Below are positions 16,077 through 25,062 of a DNA stretch of 64,000 nucleotides, piece by piece (the first letter of the stretch is position 1; each line of letters starts with the position of its first letter). The DNA is taken from positions 62,001 to 126,000 of the forward strand of contig NZ_JADQDC010000003.1 in the NCBI RefSeq assembly GCF_015694345.1, in the 5' to 3' direction. A program made the translations under genes and the position numbers. A model generated the notes under the pieces. It saw only the letters and a list, made by a program, of their open reading frames with translations. It was not told the DNA's origin and searched no databases. The DNA comes from Novosphingobium jiangmenense. Lineage in GTDB: Bacteria; Pseudomonadota; Alphaproteobacteria; Sphingomonadales; Sphingomonadaceae.

Positions 16077-17665
16077 ATCCCTTCGCCCGCAGCCTTGGCG
16101 CGCTGATCGATGCTCGCCAAGGCTGCCGGGACGGTCCGTATCGCGACAACAAGCAGGACAAATCCGACAGGCGCCGCGACAAGCGTGGACAGCACACCCA
16201 AGGCCAGGTCGTCGCCATTGGTGGCAGAGACATAGCCGGCCATGAACGGACCCAGAGCGAGACCGACCAGCGTGGTGGCGAGGAAGAAGGTCGCCGTCGC
16301 AGTGCCGCGCATGCGTGGCAGGACCAGCGCCTGACTTGTTGCTGCTGCTCCACCAAGAGCGCTGCTGGACATTGTTTGCGCGATGAACAGCATCGCCACG
16401 AAGGTGGTGAAGCTGTCGGCATTGAAGGCCGCGACCAATGGCAGAATGGGCGCAATCAGACCGAACAGCGTTACGAAAACCCGGCCGGAAGGTGAGCGGC
16501 GATAAAGGGCGTCAGCTATGCGTCCGCCGAGAATGACGCCGAGAAAGCCTGCGAGCGCGCCGGGCGCTCCGATGAACCAGCCCAGTTCCGACTTGGCGAT
16601 ATCGAACGTCCGCTCGGCATAGGGCGCGGCCCAGTAGGAGGTGGCATAGGAAGTGAAGGCGACCATGCCGTACCCTAGCGTGGTGCACAGGAATGCCGGG
16701 GTGCCCCAGATCAGCCGGAAGGTCGGCAGATCGCGCGCGCGCAGGGCGCTGGCCCAGCTGTAGACAGCGTAGATGCCCACGCCGATGAAGATCCATTGTT
16801 GCCGCGTGGCATTTCCGAGCATCGCTGTAAGGCCGTAGATGCACGCGGCGATCAGCGCTGCAACGGCCAGGTTGGCGGCGAGCGCAACAGGTCCGCGACG
16901 CAAGGCACCGATCAGCGTGAGCGGGGGGATGACCGTGACGAGTTCGGCAAGAAAGCCTTTGAACGGGCGCTCGAGGCTGGGTGTCGGCAGACCATCGATT
17001 GCGCCCCTCACAGGCTCTCGCAGTGTCGCCACAAGCAGTGCGAGGGCGACGCCGGGAAGGCCCACCGCCATGAAGGCCGCCTGCCAGCCGACAAGGCCCA
17101 GCGGGCCGCCGTCCGGGTATGCGGCGTTCCATCGCTCCACGATCAGGCCGCCGACGAGAAGCGACAGGCCGCCGCCGAGGAACAGGCCCGACGAATAGAT
17201 CGCCAGGGCTGTCGCGCGCAGGCGCTGCGGGAAATAGTCGGAGATCAGCGAGTAAGCCGCAGGGCTGGCAGTCGCTTCACCGACACCGACGCCGATCCGC
17301 GCAGCCGTCAATTGTCCTCCGGTGCGCGAAAGGCCGGAGACTGCGGTCATGACCGACCACAGTGCCAGCCCGGCGCTCATCAGTCTCACGCGGTGCCAGC
17401 TGTCCGCCAGTCGGCCCAACGGAATGCCGAACAGCGAATAGAACACCGCAAACGCTGTGCCGTAAAGGAAGCCGAGGTCCGCGTCGGTAAGCGAAAGATC
17501 CTTCTTGATGTCGTTGGCGAGGATCGAAAGGATCTGCCGGTCGACGAAATTCAGGATGTAGACCAACACCAGGATGCCGAGCACGTACCAGCTGTACGCG
17601 GTGGCTTCCTGCTCTGGCTTCGGGGCATAATTGCCGTCAATCTTCGCCGTACCGGGTTCCGTCAT
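16073..17665 (-). CDS. MFS transporter, spinster-like family
   Basis: 530 aa inner-membrane transporter with about 12 membrane helices. N-terminal NFVDRQILSILANDIKKDL and the GRLADSWHRVRLM loop (the conserved MFS motif A between helices 2 and 3) place it near spinster-type/hexuronate-like MFS proteins frequent in sphingomonads. Substrate unknown. Translation starts inside the end of queC (29-base overlap), so the two are probably one transcript despite unrelated roles. Confidence 0.88.
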   Translation of the reverse strand: MTEPGTAKIDGNYAPKPEQEATAYSWYVLGILVLVYILNFVDRQILSILANDIKKDLSLTDADLGFLYGTAFAVFYSLFGIPLGRLADSWHRVRLMSAGLALWSVMTAVSGLSRTGGQLTAARIGVGVGEATASPAAYSLISDYFPQRLRATALAIYSSGLFLGGGLSLLVGGLIVERWNAAYPDGGPLGLVGWQAAFMAVGLPGVALALLVATLREPVRGAIDGLPTPSLERPFKGFLAELVTVIPPLTLIGALRRGPVALAANLAVAALIAACIYGLTAMLGNATRQQWIFIGVGIYAVYSWASALRARDLPTFRLIWGTPAFLCTTLGYGMVAFTSYATSYWAAPYAERTFDIAKSELGWFIGAPGALAGFLGVILGGRIADALYRRSPSGRVFVTLFGLIAPILPLVAAFNADSFTTFVAMLFIAQTMSSSALGGAAATSQALVLPRMRGTATATFFLATTLVGLALGPFMAGYVSATNGDDLALGVLSTLVAAPVGFVLLVVAIRTVPAALASIDQRAKAAGEGI

Positions 17666-18338
17666 TCAGGCCTGCCTCTTCAAACCCTGCGCGCCGCAGA
17701 CGACAGCTGTCGCACACACCGCAGGCTCTCCCATCGGGTAAGGGATCGTAGCAGGACCAGCTCTGGCCTGCGTCGAGCCCCAGTCGCGCTGCTTCCTGCG
17801 CGATCTGTGATTTCTTGAGATGCTGGAGCGGGGCATGGACCGTCACTGTCCCGCCCTCGCTGCCGATCTTGGTGGCGATGCGCGCAAGATCCTCGAATCC
17901 TTGAACGAATTCCGGTCGGCAATCGGGATAGCCCGAATAGTCCAGCGCGTTCACACCGATGAAGAGATCCTTCGATCCGGCTGCTTCCGCCCATGCCAAG
18001 GCGAGCGAAAGAAACACCAGGTTGCGAGCCGGAACGTAGGTGACCGGGATGTCGTCGCCCACGCCATCCTTGGGCACGTCGATGTCTGCCGTGAGCGCCG
18101 AGCCGCCGAACTGGCGCAAGTCCAGCGGCAGGATCACGTGGCGCTCCACACCAACGCGCTCGGCAATCACCCGCGCCGCATCAAGTTCCACGCGGTGCCG
18201 CTGGTTGTAGTCGATCGTCAGGGCGAGGACGCGGAAACCCTGTTCCTTGGCCAGCCCGGCGCAGACCATCGAATCGAGGCCTCCCGACAAGAGAACGACG
18301 GCAAGGGGAGCTTGAGCGACTTCGACGTTTGGGGACAT
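17637..18338 (-). CDS. queC: 7-cyano-7-deazaguanine synthase QueC
   Basis: 233 aa ATP-dependent enzyme that converts 7-carboxy-7-deazaguanine plus ammonia to preQ0 in queuosine biosynthesis. PP-loop SGGLDS at residues 18-23; C-terminal zinc site Cys196, Cys206, Cys209, Cys212 (CYDP...CGVCDSC). VPARNLVFLSLA is the typical central motif. ATG 18338 starts the conserved part; an in-frame start at 18374 would add 12 unconserved residues. Confidence 0.95.
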   Translation of the reverse strand: MSPNVEVAQAPLAVVLLSGGLDSMVCAGLAKEQGFRVLALTIDYNQRHRVELDAARVIAERVGVERHVILPLDLRQFGGSALTADIDVPKDGVGDDIPVTYVPARNLVFLSLALAWAEAAGSKDLFIGVNALDYSGYPDCRPEFVQGFEDLARIATKIGSEGGTVTVHAPLQHLKKSQIAQEAARLGLDAGQSWSCYDPLPDGRACGVCDSCRLRRAGFEEAGLNDGTRYGED

Positions 18339-18405
18339 TGCCAATGGGCTACCCGCGCAGCCCGCCCGATGCAATGGTCTCGCAAGTAACTTTATGCTTC
18401 CCGCT

Positions 18406-18834
18406 TCAGCGCGGGCAAGGACCCAGCCGTCGCGCCTCTGCTATGAAGTTGAATGGCAGTCCCTTGTCGATTCCCTGCGTTTCCAGCTGGGCAAGACGCG
18501 GGTTCTCGAAACGGACCCGCGTGTGGCCATAGCCACCTGCCGGGCAAGTGTACTGCACGGTGACCATGGTGGGCGCGTCCTCGATGACGAAACGCCTGCA
18601 GGCCTCACCGCGGTGGCGCACCTGGATGAGCTTGCGCCCGTTGTCGACGCAGACCTGGACCGTATCCGCCTCATCGCGGGCCCGCACTTCCCACAGGCCC
18701 GGTTCCAGGCGATCGAGCATGGCCAGTGCAGGGCCTTGAGCGACGCCCGAGGTCGCCAGGAATGCCCCGCCGGCCAGCGCCGACAGCCCGATTGCGCGAA
18801 CGAGGCCGCGCGCGGAGATCAGACGTGAAGACAT
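18406..18834 (-). CDS. DUF3617-like exported protein
   Basis: 142 aa protein with an N-terminal signal peptide (about residues 1-33, hydrophobic GLSALAGGAFLATSGVA) and the family signature LEPGLWEV at residues 43-50. Four cysteines in the mature part (CVDNG, ACRRF, TCPAG, GPCPR) could form two disulphides, consistent with a periplasmic location. DUF3617 proteins are common in sphingomonads; function unknown. Confidence 0.75.
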   Translation of the reverse strand: MSSRLISARGLVRAIGLSALAGGAFLATSGVAQGPALAMLDRLEPGLWEVRARDEADTVQVCVDNGRKLIQVRHRGEACRRFVIEDAPTMVTVQYTCPAGGYGHTRVRFENPRLAQLETQGIDKGLPFNFIAEARRLGPCPR

Positions 18835-18981
18835 GAAGCCCTACTCGCACCCGTGAGCGCAGGCGTCTGTGCCTTTGCTCACCTAAGGCTGGATCATATC
18901 ACCGTGTTGCGCGAGACGGAACGGTCCATATGCGCGACAAGGTGTGAAAAACCCTGTCATGTTTCACGGTGAGGTCGACCG

Positions 18982-19884
18982 TCAGTCTATGTCGATGGCG
19001 AACTCTCGCGAACAGAAGGAGCAATCGACGACGATCAATCCATCATCGTTTTCCATCTCTGCCCGTTCTGCAGCCGCGAAACGGGAAAGGATGTCGCGGT
19101 AGTGCTCGATGGTGCAGCGGCAGCCACGGGTGAGGCCGGTGCCGGTTTCGGTCCGGATTTCCGGCTCCTCGTGGAACAGCCGCCAGACCACGCTTTCGAG
19201 GTCGAGCGATGGATCGACCAGTTCGGCTTCGCTGACCGAGCCGCCAAGGACAGCGACATGCTCCCATTCCGGATGGTCGAGCTGAACGTGCAGCCGCTCC
19301 CGGCCTTCTTCCCCTTCAGGCAAGTGCTGCAGCAGCAGTCCGCCAGCCACGCAGGCCCCAGGCGTATTGCTGACACCGATGCGGATCAGCGTGGGGATCT
19401 GCTCCGACTGGAAGAAGTAGCTCTGGCACGCTTCCGCCAGAGATTCCCCTTCGAGCGGGACGACGCCCTGATAGCGCTGGCCGGTAGCGGCAAGGTCGAA
19501 GGTGATTGCGAGGTATCCCTCACCGAACAGCGAGAACAATGACGGCACAGGGCCCAGCTCGTCGAGCCGCGCGCGATCGTGCCGCACATAGCCGCGCAGT
19601 TCGCCATTGCGGTAATCGCAGACCAGCAGGTCGACGATTCCGTCCTGCGTCTGGGCCTGCAGGGTCAACTGGCTGTCCTCGCCCTTGAGCAGCGAGCCGA
19701 GCAGTGCGGTGATCGTCAGCGCTTCGGCCAGCAGGTGCCGGATCGGCGCGGGATAGGCGTGGGCCGAAAGGATCGTGTCGAGAACCGGGCCCAGCCGGAC
19801 CGCCCGGCCGCGCGCGTTCTTGTGCGGCAGGGTAAAGTGCATCACCGTGTCGAAACCGGTGGACGGCTGGACCTGTTCACTCAC
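18982..19884 (-). CDS. hslO: Redox-regulated chaperone Hsp33
   Basis: 300 aa cytosolic chaperone activated by oxidation. The C-terminal zinc/redox switch is complete: Cys255 and Cys257 (GCRCT) with Cys288 and Cys291 (DCSFC). The N-terminal substrate-binding domain shows the family's LLKGEDSQLTLQ and GYVRHDRARLDELG features. It follows argF by 15 bases on the same strand, forming an argD-argF-hslO run. Confidence 0.95.
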   Translation of the reverse strand: MSEQVQPSTGFDTVMHFTLPHKNARGRAVRLGPVLDTILSAHAYPAPIRHLLAEALTITALLGSLLKGEDSQLTLQAQTQDGIVDLLVCDYRNGELRGYVRHDRARLDELGPVPSLFSLFGEGYLAITFDLAATGQRYQGVVPLEGESLAEACQSYFFQSEQIPTLIRIGVSNTPGACVAGGLLLQHLPEGEEGRERLHVQLDHPEWEHVAVLGGSVSEAELVDPSLDLESVVWRLFHEEPEIRTETGTGLTRGCRCTIEHYRDILSRFAAAERAEMENDDGLIVVDCSFCSREFAIDID

Positions 19885-19899
19885 TGCAATTCAAACCCT

Positions 19900-20829
19900 T
19901 CAGATCTGGCCAAAGGCCCAGCGCAGCACGGACTTCTGCGCATGGATGCGATTTTCGGCCTCGTCCCACACGACCGAGCGCGGCCCGTCGATTACCGAAT
20001 CCGTGACCTCCTCGTTGCGATGTGCAGGCAGGCAGTGGAGGAACAGCGCATCAGGCTTCGCGTGGGCCATCAAGGCGTCATTGACCTGATAGGGTTCCAT
20101 CGCTGCCAGCTTGGCCTCGGCATAGGACTGACCCATCGAAATCCAGGTGTCAGTCACGACGACGTCGGCACCGCGCACGGCCTCGATCGGATCGCGCACG
20201 ACACGGATTCCGCCGCCAGCCAGCTTCGCCGCCTCGATCATCGCCGCATCGGATTCGTACCCTTCGGGCACGCCGATGCGCACGTTGAACTTCATCAGGC
20301 CCGCCGCCTCGACAATCGAATTGAGCACGTTGTTGCCATCGCCCAGCCAGGCAACCTCAAGGCCGGGCAGGGCCTTGCCATGCTCGATCACGGTCAGCAG
20401 GTCCGCCATGATCTGGCAGGGATGCGACAGGTCGGTGAGGCCGTTGATCACCGGAACGCTGGCATAGCGGGCCAGCTCCTCGACCTTGGCGTGATCGTCG
20501 GTGCGAAGCATGATGGCATCGGCCATGCGGCTGAGCACCCGTGCGGTGTCGGCGATCGTCTCGCCCCGGCCGAGCTGTGTGGTCCCCGCATCGAGGATCA
20601 GCGCCGACCCGCCGAGCTGGCGCATGGCGATGTCGAACGACACGCGGGTGCGGGTCGAGTTCTTCTCGAACACCATCGCCAGCACGCGCCCCGCAAGCGG
20701 CGCATCCGCGTCCGGCTGGCCCTTGGGCAGACCAGCACGCGCCGCCTTCCGGTCAATCGCATCGTTGAGCATGGCGGCGATGGCATGGCCACCAGCATCG
20801 GTCAGGTTGAGAAAGTGCCTCTGGCTCAT
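19900..20829 (-). CDS. argF: Ornithine carbamoyltransferase
   Basis: 309 aa enzyme joining carbamoyl phosphate to ornithine to give citrulline in arginine synthesis. Carbamoyl-phosphate motif STRTR at residues 58-62, ornithine/CP motif HPCQI (about 137), and the C-terminal HCLPAHR motif. Four-base overlap with the argD stop indicates coupled translation. Confidence 0.97.
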   Translation of the reverse strand: MSQRHFLNLTDAGGHAIAAMLNDAIDRKAARAGLPKGQPDADAPLAGRVLAMVFEKNSTRTRVSFDIAMRQLGGSALILDAGTTQLGRGETIADTARVLSRMADAIMLRTDDHAKVEELARYASVPVINGLTDLSHPCQIMADLLTVIEHGKALPGLEVAWLGDGNNVLNSIVEAAGLMKFNVRIGVPEGYESDAAMIEAAKLAGGGIRVVRDPIEAVRGADVVVTDTWISMGQSYAEAKLAAMEPYQVNDALMAHAKPDALFLHCLPAHRNEEVTDSVIDGPRSVVWDEAENRIHAQKSVLRWAFGQI

Positions 20830-22019
20830 GTAACAGGCGCCTCCGGCGCATAGCTTGCTGCAGCGGCCGAGAGCCGGTCCATGAATTCGTCGATGTGGCT
20901 GTCGTCGATCACCAGCGGCGGGATCACACGGACGGTGTTGTCGCCCGCCGAGACTGTCAACAGCTGGTGATTGTCGCGCATGTGGGCCACGAAGGGACGC
21001 GGCTCGACCTTCATCATCAGGCCGAGCATCAGGCCACGCCCGCGCACGCCGATGAACAGGTCGGGGTAGTTGCCGATGAACTGCTCGATGCGGCCGCGCA
21101 GCCGCTCGCCCTTGGCGCGCACTTCGCTCAGGAATTCCTCGTTTGCCACGACATCAAGCACGGCTTCGCCTGCCGCCATCGCCAGCGGGTTGCCGCCATA
21201 GGTGCTGCCGTGCGTGCCGGCGACCATGCCGCGCGCCGCCTTTTCGGTGGCAAGGCAGGCGCCCATCGGGAATCCGCCGCCGATGCCCTTGGCGGTTGCC
21301 ATCACGTCGGGCGTGATGCCGTACTGTTCGTAGGCATAGAGCGTGCCGGTGCGCGCGACGCCGCACTGCACTTCGTCGAAGATCAGCACGAGGTCATGCT
21401 CGTCACACAGCGCGCGCAGGCCCTTGAGGAATTCGTCGGAGGCATCGCGGATGCCGCCTTCGCCCTGGATCGGTTCGACCAGGAAACCCGCGGTGTTCGG
21501 GCCCATGGCCGCCTTGGCGCCCTCAAGGTCGTCGAAGTCGACGTACTTGAAGCCTTCGAGCAGCGGCAGGAAGCCCTTGTGCATCTTTTCCTGGTTGGAG
21601 GCGCTGATCGTGGCCATCGTGCGGCCGTGGAAGGCGTTCTTGAAGGTGATCAGTTCGTACTTGTGGTCATTGCCCACGGCCGAGTGATAGGCGCGCGCGG
21701 TCTTGATCGCGCACTCCACCGCTTCCGCTCCCGAGTTCGTGAAGAACACGGTATCGGCGAAGGTCAGGTCGACCAGACGCTGCGCCAGATGCTCGCCCTG
21801 CGGGCTGCCGTAGAGGTTCGACACGTGCATCAGCGTTGCGGCCTGCTTCTGGATCGCGCCGATCAGGTGTTCGTTCGAATGGCCGAGCAGGTTCACCGCG
21901 ATGCCGCTGGCGAAATCGAGGTAGCGAGTGCCGTCCTCGGAGATCAGGTGGCAATGCTCGCCTCGCACCGGACGCACGCCGCACCGGGGGTACACGGGCA
22001 TCAGCGGGGTGATCGACAT
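20826..22019 (-). CDS. argD: Acetylornithine aminotransferase
   Basis: 397 aa class-III PLP aminotransferase (N-acetylornithine to N-acetylglutamate semialdehyde; may also act in lysine synthesis). The PLP lysine is Lys244 in [15 protein letters not shown]; other markers are [18 protein letters not shown], and [12 protein letters not shown]. First gene of the argD-argF-hslO set. Confidence 0.96.
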   Translation of the reverse strand: MSITPLMPVYPRCGVRPVRGEHCHLISEDGTRYLDFASGIAVNLLGHSNEHLIGAIQKQAATLMHVSNLYGSPQGEHLAQRLVDLTFADTVFFTNSGAEAVECAIKTARAYHSAVGNDHKYELITFKNAFHGRTMATISASNQEKMHKGFLPLLEGFKYVDFDDLEGAKAAMGPNTAGFLVEPIQGEGGIRDASDEFLKGLRALCDEHDLVLIFDEVQCGVARTGTLYAYEQYGITPDVMATAKGIGGGFPMGACLATEKAARGMVAGTHGSTYGGNPLAMAAGEAVLDVVANEEFLSEVRAKGERLRGRIEQFIGNYPDLFIGVRGRGLMLGLMMKVEPRPFVAHMRDNHQLLTVSAGDNTVRVIPPLVIDDSHIDEFMDRLSAAAASYAPEAPVT

Positions 22020-22107
22020 AGAGCTCTCCTGTCAGTTTCGAAAGTTACGGGATAGCGCAATAATCCTGCGCAGGCCAAAATGAAAAAGGGGAATCGACAA
22101 ACGACAA

Positions 22108-22131
22108 ATGGCGGCCCTGCCGGACCGCCAT
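22108..22131 (-). terminator. Terminator of the cold-shock gene
   Basis: Inverted repeat ATGGCGG(C)CC/GG(A)CCGCCAT with one internal mismatch, 58 bases beyond the csp stop. On the minus strand it is followed by T-rich sequence (TTTGTCGTTTGTC, then CCCCTTTTT). Confidence 0.7.
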
Positions 22132-22189
22132 CTGTGCGCGTATGTAGTGCAGGCTGCCGGTCAGATTACCGGAAGCGATGCAATCGGGA

Positions 22190-22990
22190 TCAACCCTGAA
22201 TCGGCACCAGGTTGACCGCCGAGTGCTTGCCTCGTCGATCGACCTCGAGGTCGAACTCCAGCTTGTCGCCTTCGTTCAGCTCGCGCAGGCCCGAGCGTTC
22301 GACGGCACTGATGTGCACGAACGCGTCCGGCTGGCCATCGTCACGCGTGATGAAGCCGAAGCCCTTCATCGCGTTGAAGAACTTGACCGTGCCGGTTGCC
22401 TTCTCGCCGGTCAGCTCGCGCTGCGGAGCAGCGGGCTTCGAAGCGACGGGGATGATATCGCCGACGACCTGAAGGTCTGCCGCCGAGATCTTGCCACCGC
22501 GATCGACGAGGTTGAATTCGAGCGTCTGGCCTTCAGCCAGGCCTTCGAGGCCTGCGCGTTCGACAGCGCTGATGTGGACGAACACGTCCTCACCGCCGTC
22601 TTCGCGCGAGATGAAGCCGAAGCCCTTCTGGCCGTTGAAGAACTTGACGACACCCTTGCCGGTGCCGACGACCTGGGCAGGCATGCCGCCGCCGCGGGGG
22701 CCGCCGAAGCCGCCACCGCCGCCGCCACGCGGGCCGCCGCCGAAGCCGCCGCGATCGCCACCGCCGAAGCCGCCACGATCACCGCCACCGAAGCCACCGC
22801 GATCACCGCCGCCGAAGCCGCCGCGTCCGCCGCCGCCACCGAAGCGATCGCCACCGCCGAAGCCGCCACGGTCACCATAACCGCCGCCGCCAAAGCCGCC
22901 GCCACCGCCGTAGGGATCGAAACCGCCTTCGTCGCCGAATCCGTCGCGCTTGTCTCTACCGCGACCGCGCCGCCCTCTGTCAAAACCCAT
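22190..22990 (-). CDS. Double cold-shock-domain protein with glycine-rich N-terminus
   Basis: 266 aa RNA-binding protein. Residues 1-20 are basic ([11 protein letters not shown]), 20-110 a Gly/Phe/Arg/Asp-rich low-complexity region with tandem GGFGGGDR units, then two cold-shock domains, each with RNP1-like GFGFI ([14 protein letters not shown] and [14 protein letters not shown]) and RNP2-like VFVHIS/AFVHIS. Such proteins melt RNA secondary structure and act as antiterminators. ATG 22990 is chosen; an upstream in-frame TTG (23020) would add 10 residues. Two-domain CSPs with Gly-rich tails are typical of Sphingomonadales. Confidence 0.92.
   Translation of the reverse strand: MGFDRGRRGRGRDKRDGFGDEGGFDPYGGGGGFGGGGYGDRGGFGGGDRFGGGGGRGGFGGGDRGGFGGGDRGGFGGGDRGGFGGGPRGGGGGGFGGPRGGGMPAQVVGTGKGVVKFFNGQKGFGFISREDGGEDVFVHISAVERAGLEGLAEGQTLEFNLVDRGGKISAADLQVVGDIIPVASKPAAPQRELTGEKATGTVKFFNAMKGFGFITRDDGQPDAFVHISAVERSGLRELNEGDKLEFDLEVDRRGKHSAVNLVPIQG
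22738..22833. repeat. In-gene 24-base tandem repeat
   Basis: Four imperfect 24-base units (22738, 22762, 22786, 22810) encode the GGDRGGFG octapeptide series in the cold-shock protein. Coding repeat, not a CRISPR array: no unique spacers. Confidence 0.85.
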
Positions 22991-23077
22991 AGAAATCAAT
23001 AGACCTTCAATCCGCCCCAACCTTCACGGCACCGCAGGCCGGACGCGGGAGCCGGCGGCGCGACGAGGGAATCAGTG

Positions 23078-23095
23078 CCGGTCTCTAGAGGCCGG
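23078..23095. promoter_or_regulatory. Palindrome upstream of the cold-shock gene
   Basis: CCGGTCTCTAGAGGCCGG is an 18-base palindrome with a single mismatched pair, 88 bases before the csp start in an otherwise gene-free interval (22991-23281). Could be an operator or a 5' UTR hairpin. Confidence 0.35.
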
Positions 23096-23281
23096 ACCTT
23101 ACCTTTGCCGGCAAGACTATAGAGCAAAAACGCAGGACCGCTAACGGAATCGACAACTCGGCCACAATTCGTCCCGAAAACTGTGGCATTTGTGCCGACT
23201 TGCGCAACTGCAAGCGCCGTACTTGCCCCGGCCCAAAGCATTCGGCACAAGCATGTCGAGCAGATTATCAGGACACGCCAG

Positions 23282-23716
23282 ATGTTTCGCAAGATCGACG
23301 ACAAGACGTATGCCAGCCCACAGATTGGCCTCGCCGAAGTGGCCTATGCCAAGGCGCTGGGCATCGGCATGATAATCAACAACCGTCCCGAAGGCGAATC
23401 CGACGATCAAGTTCCGGGTGCCGACATCGAGGCGGCAGCCAGGGAAGCAGGGATGGCCTACGTGGCCATTCCCGTCAGCCACGCCGGCTTCTCGATGCCG
23501 CAAGTCGAAGCCATGCAATCTGCGCTGGCGCAAGCGGGCGACGCGCCGGTGCTTGCCTATTGCCGCTCGGGCACGCGCTCGACCTTGCTCTGGGCACTGG
23601 CGCAGGCGCGTTCGGGTCTGAACCCCGACGAGATCGCCGCCAAGGCTGCAGGCGCCGGGTATGACATCAGCCCGATCCGGGCCACGGTCGACATGCTGGC
23701 CGCTCAGGCCGGGTAA
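23282..23716 (+). CDS. TIGR01244-type sulfurtransferase/phosphatase-like protein
   Basis: 144 aa protein of the beta-lactamase-hydrolase-like N-terminal (Blh/DSP-like) family. The active-site loop is YCRSGTRS (CX5R-type), close to dual-specificity phosphatase and rhodanese loops; INNRPEGESDDQ is a second conserved segment (residues 38-49). ATG 23282 fits the family start MFRKIDDKTYAS; upstream in-frame codons to 23183 look non-coding. In relatives the domain detoxifies sulfide with persulfide chemistry; here substrate is uncertain. Confidence 0.8.
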   Translation: MFRKIDDKTYASPQIGLAEVAYAKALGIGMIINNRPEGESDDQVPGADIEAAAREAGMAYVAIPVSHAGFSMPQVEAMQSALAQAGDAPVLAYCRSGTRSTLLWALAQARSGLNPDEIAAKAAGAGYDISPIRATVDMLAAQAG

Positions 23717-23734
23717 GCTGCACCGGGGGGCGGC

Positions 23735-24178
23735 GTGAACTTCCAGATCGAGGCCGCGCTGGCCACTCCGGGGGTGGCCAAGGTCCTGCAGTTGCTGGGC
23801 TCGCTGCTGGCGATCCTGCTGCTGGCATGGCTGGCGGGCCGCATGCGGCTGGGCGGTGATCCTCGCATTCACGGCACCGATGAGGCGCGCGCCCTGGCGG
23901 AGGACGCCGTCTGCGGTTTTGACGCGCAGGACGTCGTGGTTGACCGCGCCGGCTACGGCGCACTTGCCCGCGATGTTCGCGGCCGAGTGCTGCTTATCCG
24001 CCAGCATGGCAGCCACTTCGCGACCCGCCAGCTCACCAGCCATGCCGGGGTCAGGCTCGATGGGCGCTTTCTGACGATCGCCACGGATGACCGACGCTTC
24101 GGCACGGTCACGCTCGACCTTGGCGACCAGGCGCAGGTCTGGGCCGCCAGCCTGCGCCGCCTTGGAGCTTCCGCATGA
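23735..24178 (+). CDS. Hypothetical protein with one membrane helix
   Basis: 147 aa from GTG 23735. Residues about 15-38 (VAKVLQLLGSLLAILLLAWLAG) form a membrane segment; the rest is a soluble domain ending in a beta-rich part (GRVLLIRQHGSHFATRQL, DDRRFGTVTLDLGDQAQVWAA). It overlaps the sterol-desaturase-like gene by 4 bases, and this pairing suggests a shared role in membrane lipid modification. I do not recognise a named family. Confidence 0.7.
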   Translation: MNFQIEAALATPGVAKVLQLLGSLLAILLLAWLAGRMRLGGDPRIHGTDEARALAEDAVCGFDAQDVVVDRAGYGALARDVRGRVLLIRQHGSHFATRQLTSHAGVRLDGRFLTIATDDRRFGTVTLDLGDQAQVWAASLRRLGASA

Positions 24179-25062
24179 AGCCGATCGATGTCGTTACCTA
24201 CGCGGTGCCGTTCTTCGTCATCATGGTGCTGGCCGAGATGATCTGGGCCGCGCGCCGCGCGCCGGAGAAATACGAACCGCGTGATACGCTGACGAGCCTT
24301 GCGCTCGGCTTGGGAAGCACAGTGGCGGGCGCACTTACCGCAGGCGTTGTGTTCGCCGCCGCGATGTGGCTCTACGATCATCGCTTCTTCACCGTGCCGA
24401 ACCTGTGGTGGGCCTGGATCGCCTGCTTCGTGCTCGACGATTTCAACTATTACTGGGCGCACCGCACCGGCCACCGCGTCCGCTGGTTCTGGGCCAGCCA
24501 CGTAAACCACCATTCAAGCCAGCACTACAACCTGTCGACGGCGCTGCGGCAGACCTGGACCGGATTCTTCGCGCTTTCGTTCGTGTTCCGCATCTGGCCA
24601 GCGTTGCTCGGCTTCCATCCGGCGATGCTGGTGACGGTCGGCGGCGCCAACCTGATCTGCCAGTTCTGGATCCACACCGAAGCGGTCGGGCGCATGCCGC
24701 GCTGGTTCGAGGCGGTATTCAACACGCCCTCGCACCATCGCGTCCACCACGCCACGAACCCGCTCTACCTCGATCGCAACTATGCCGGAGCATTGATCGT
24801 CTGGGACCGCCTGTTCGGCACGTTCCAGCGTGAACGGGACGATCTTCCGATCCGCTATGGCATCGTCAAGCAATTGGGCAGCTTCCACCTGCTCCACGCC
24901 GCCTTCCACGAATGGCGCGGCATGCTCGGCGATTTCTGGCGAGCGCCGTTCCGGCACAAGTTCTCGTATCTTGTGCGCGAGCCCGGCTGGAGCCACGATG
25001 GCAGCCGCGAAGGGTCCGATGCTATCCGTGCGCGGTGGATGGAGCGCAACAGCGCCGACTAG
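24175..25062 (+). CDS. Sterol desaturase/fatty acid hydroxylase family protein
   Basis: 295 aa integral membrane di-iron oxygenase. Three histidine clusters of the family are visible: HRTGHRVRWFWASHVNHH (HX3H and HX2HH, about residues 101-118), WIHTE, and HRVHHATN (about 194-201). About four membrane helices surround them. Members hydroxylate or desaturate sterols, carotenoids or sphingoid lipids. Location facing the serine palmitoyltransferase operon makes a sphingolipid substrate plausible but unproven. Its stop overlaps that of the SGNH gene by 4 bases. Confidence 0.88.
   Translation: MKPIDVVTYAVPFFVIMVLAEMIWAARRAPEKYEPRDTLTSLALGLGSTVAGALTAGVVFAAAMWLYDHRFFTVPNLWWAWIACFVLDDFNYYWAHRTGHRVRWFWASHVNHHSSQHYNLSTALRQTWTGFFALSFVFRIWPALLGFHPAMLVTVGGANLICQFWIHTEAVGRMPRWFEAVFNTPSHHRVHHATNPLYLDRNYAGALIVWDRLFGTFQRERDDLPIRYGIVKQLGSFHLLHAAFHEWRGMLGDFWRAPFRHKFSYLVREPGWSHDGSREGSDAIRARWMERNSAD

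Noticed and set aside
19579..20853. 424-residue plus-strand frame opposite argF and hslO
   Set aside because: Both minus-strand genes have full catalytic motifs; this frame has none.
22738..22833. Possible CRISPR-like repeat array in the cold-shock gene
   Set aside because: Units are contiguous, have no unique spacers and encode an in-frame glycine-rich peptide.
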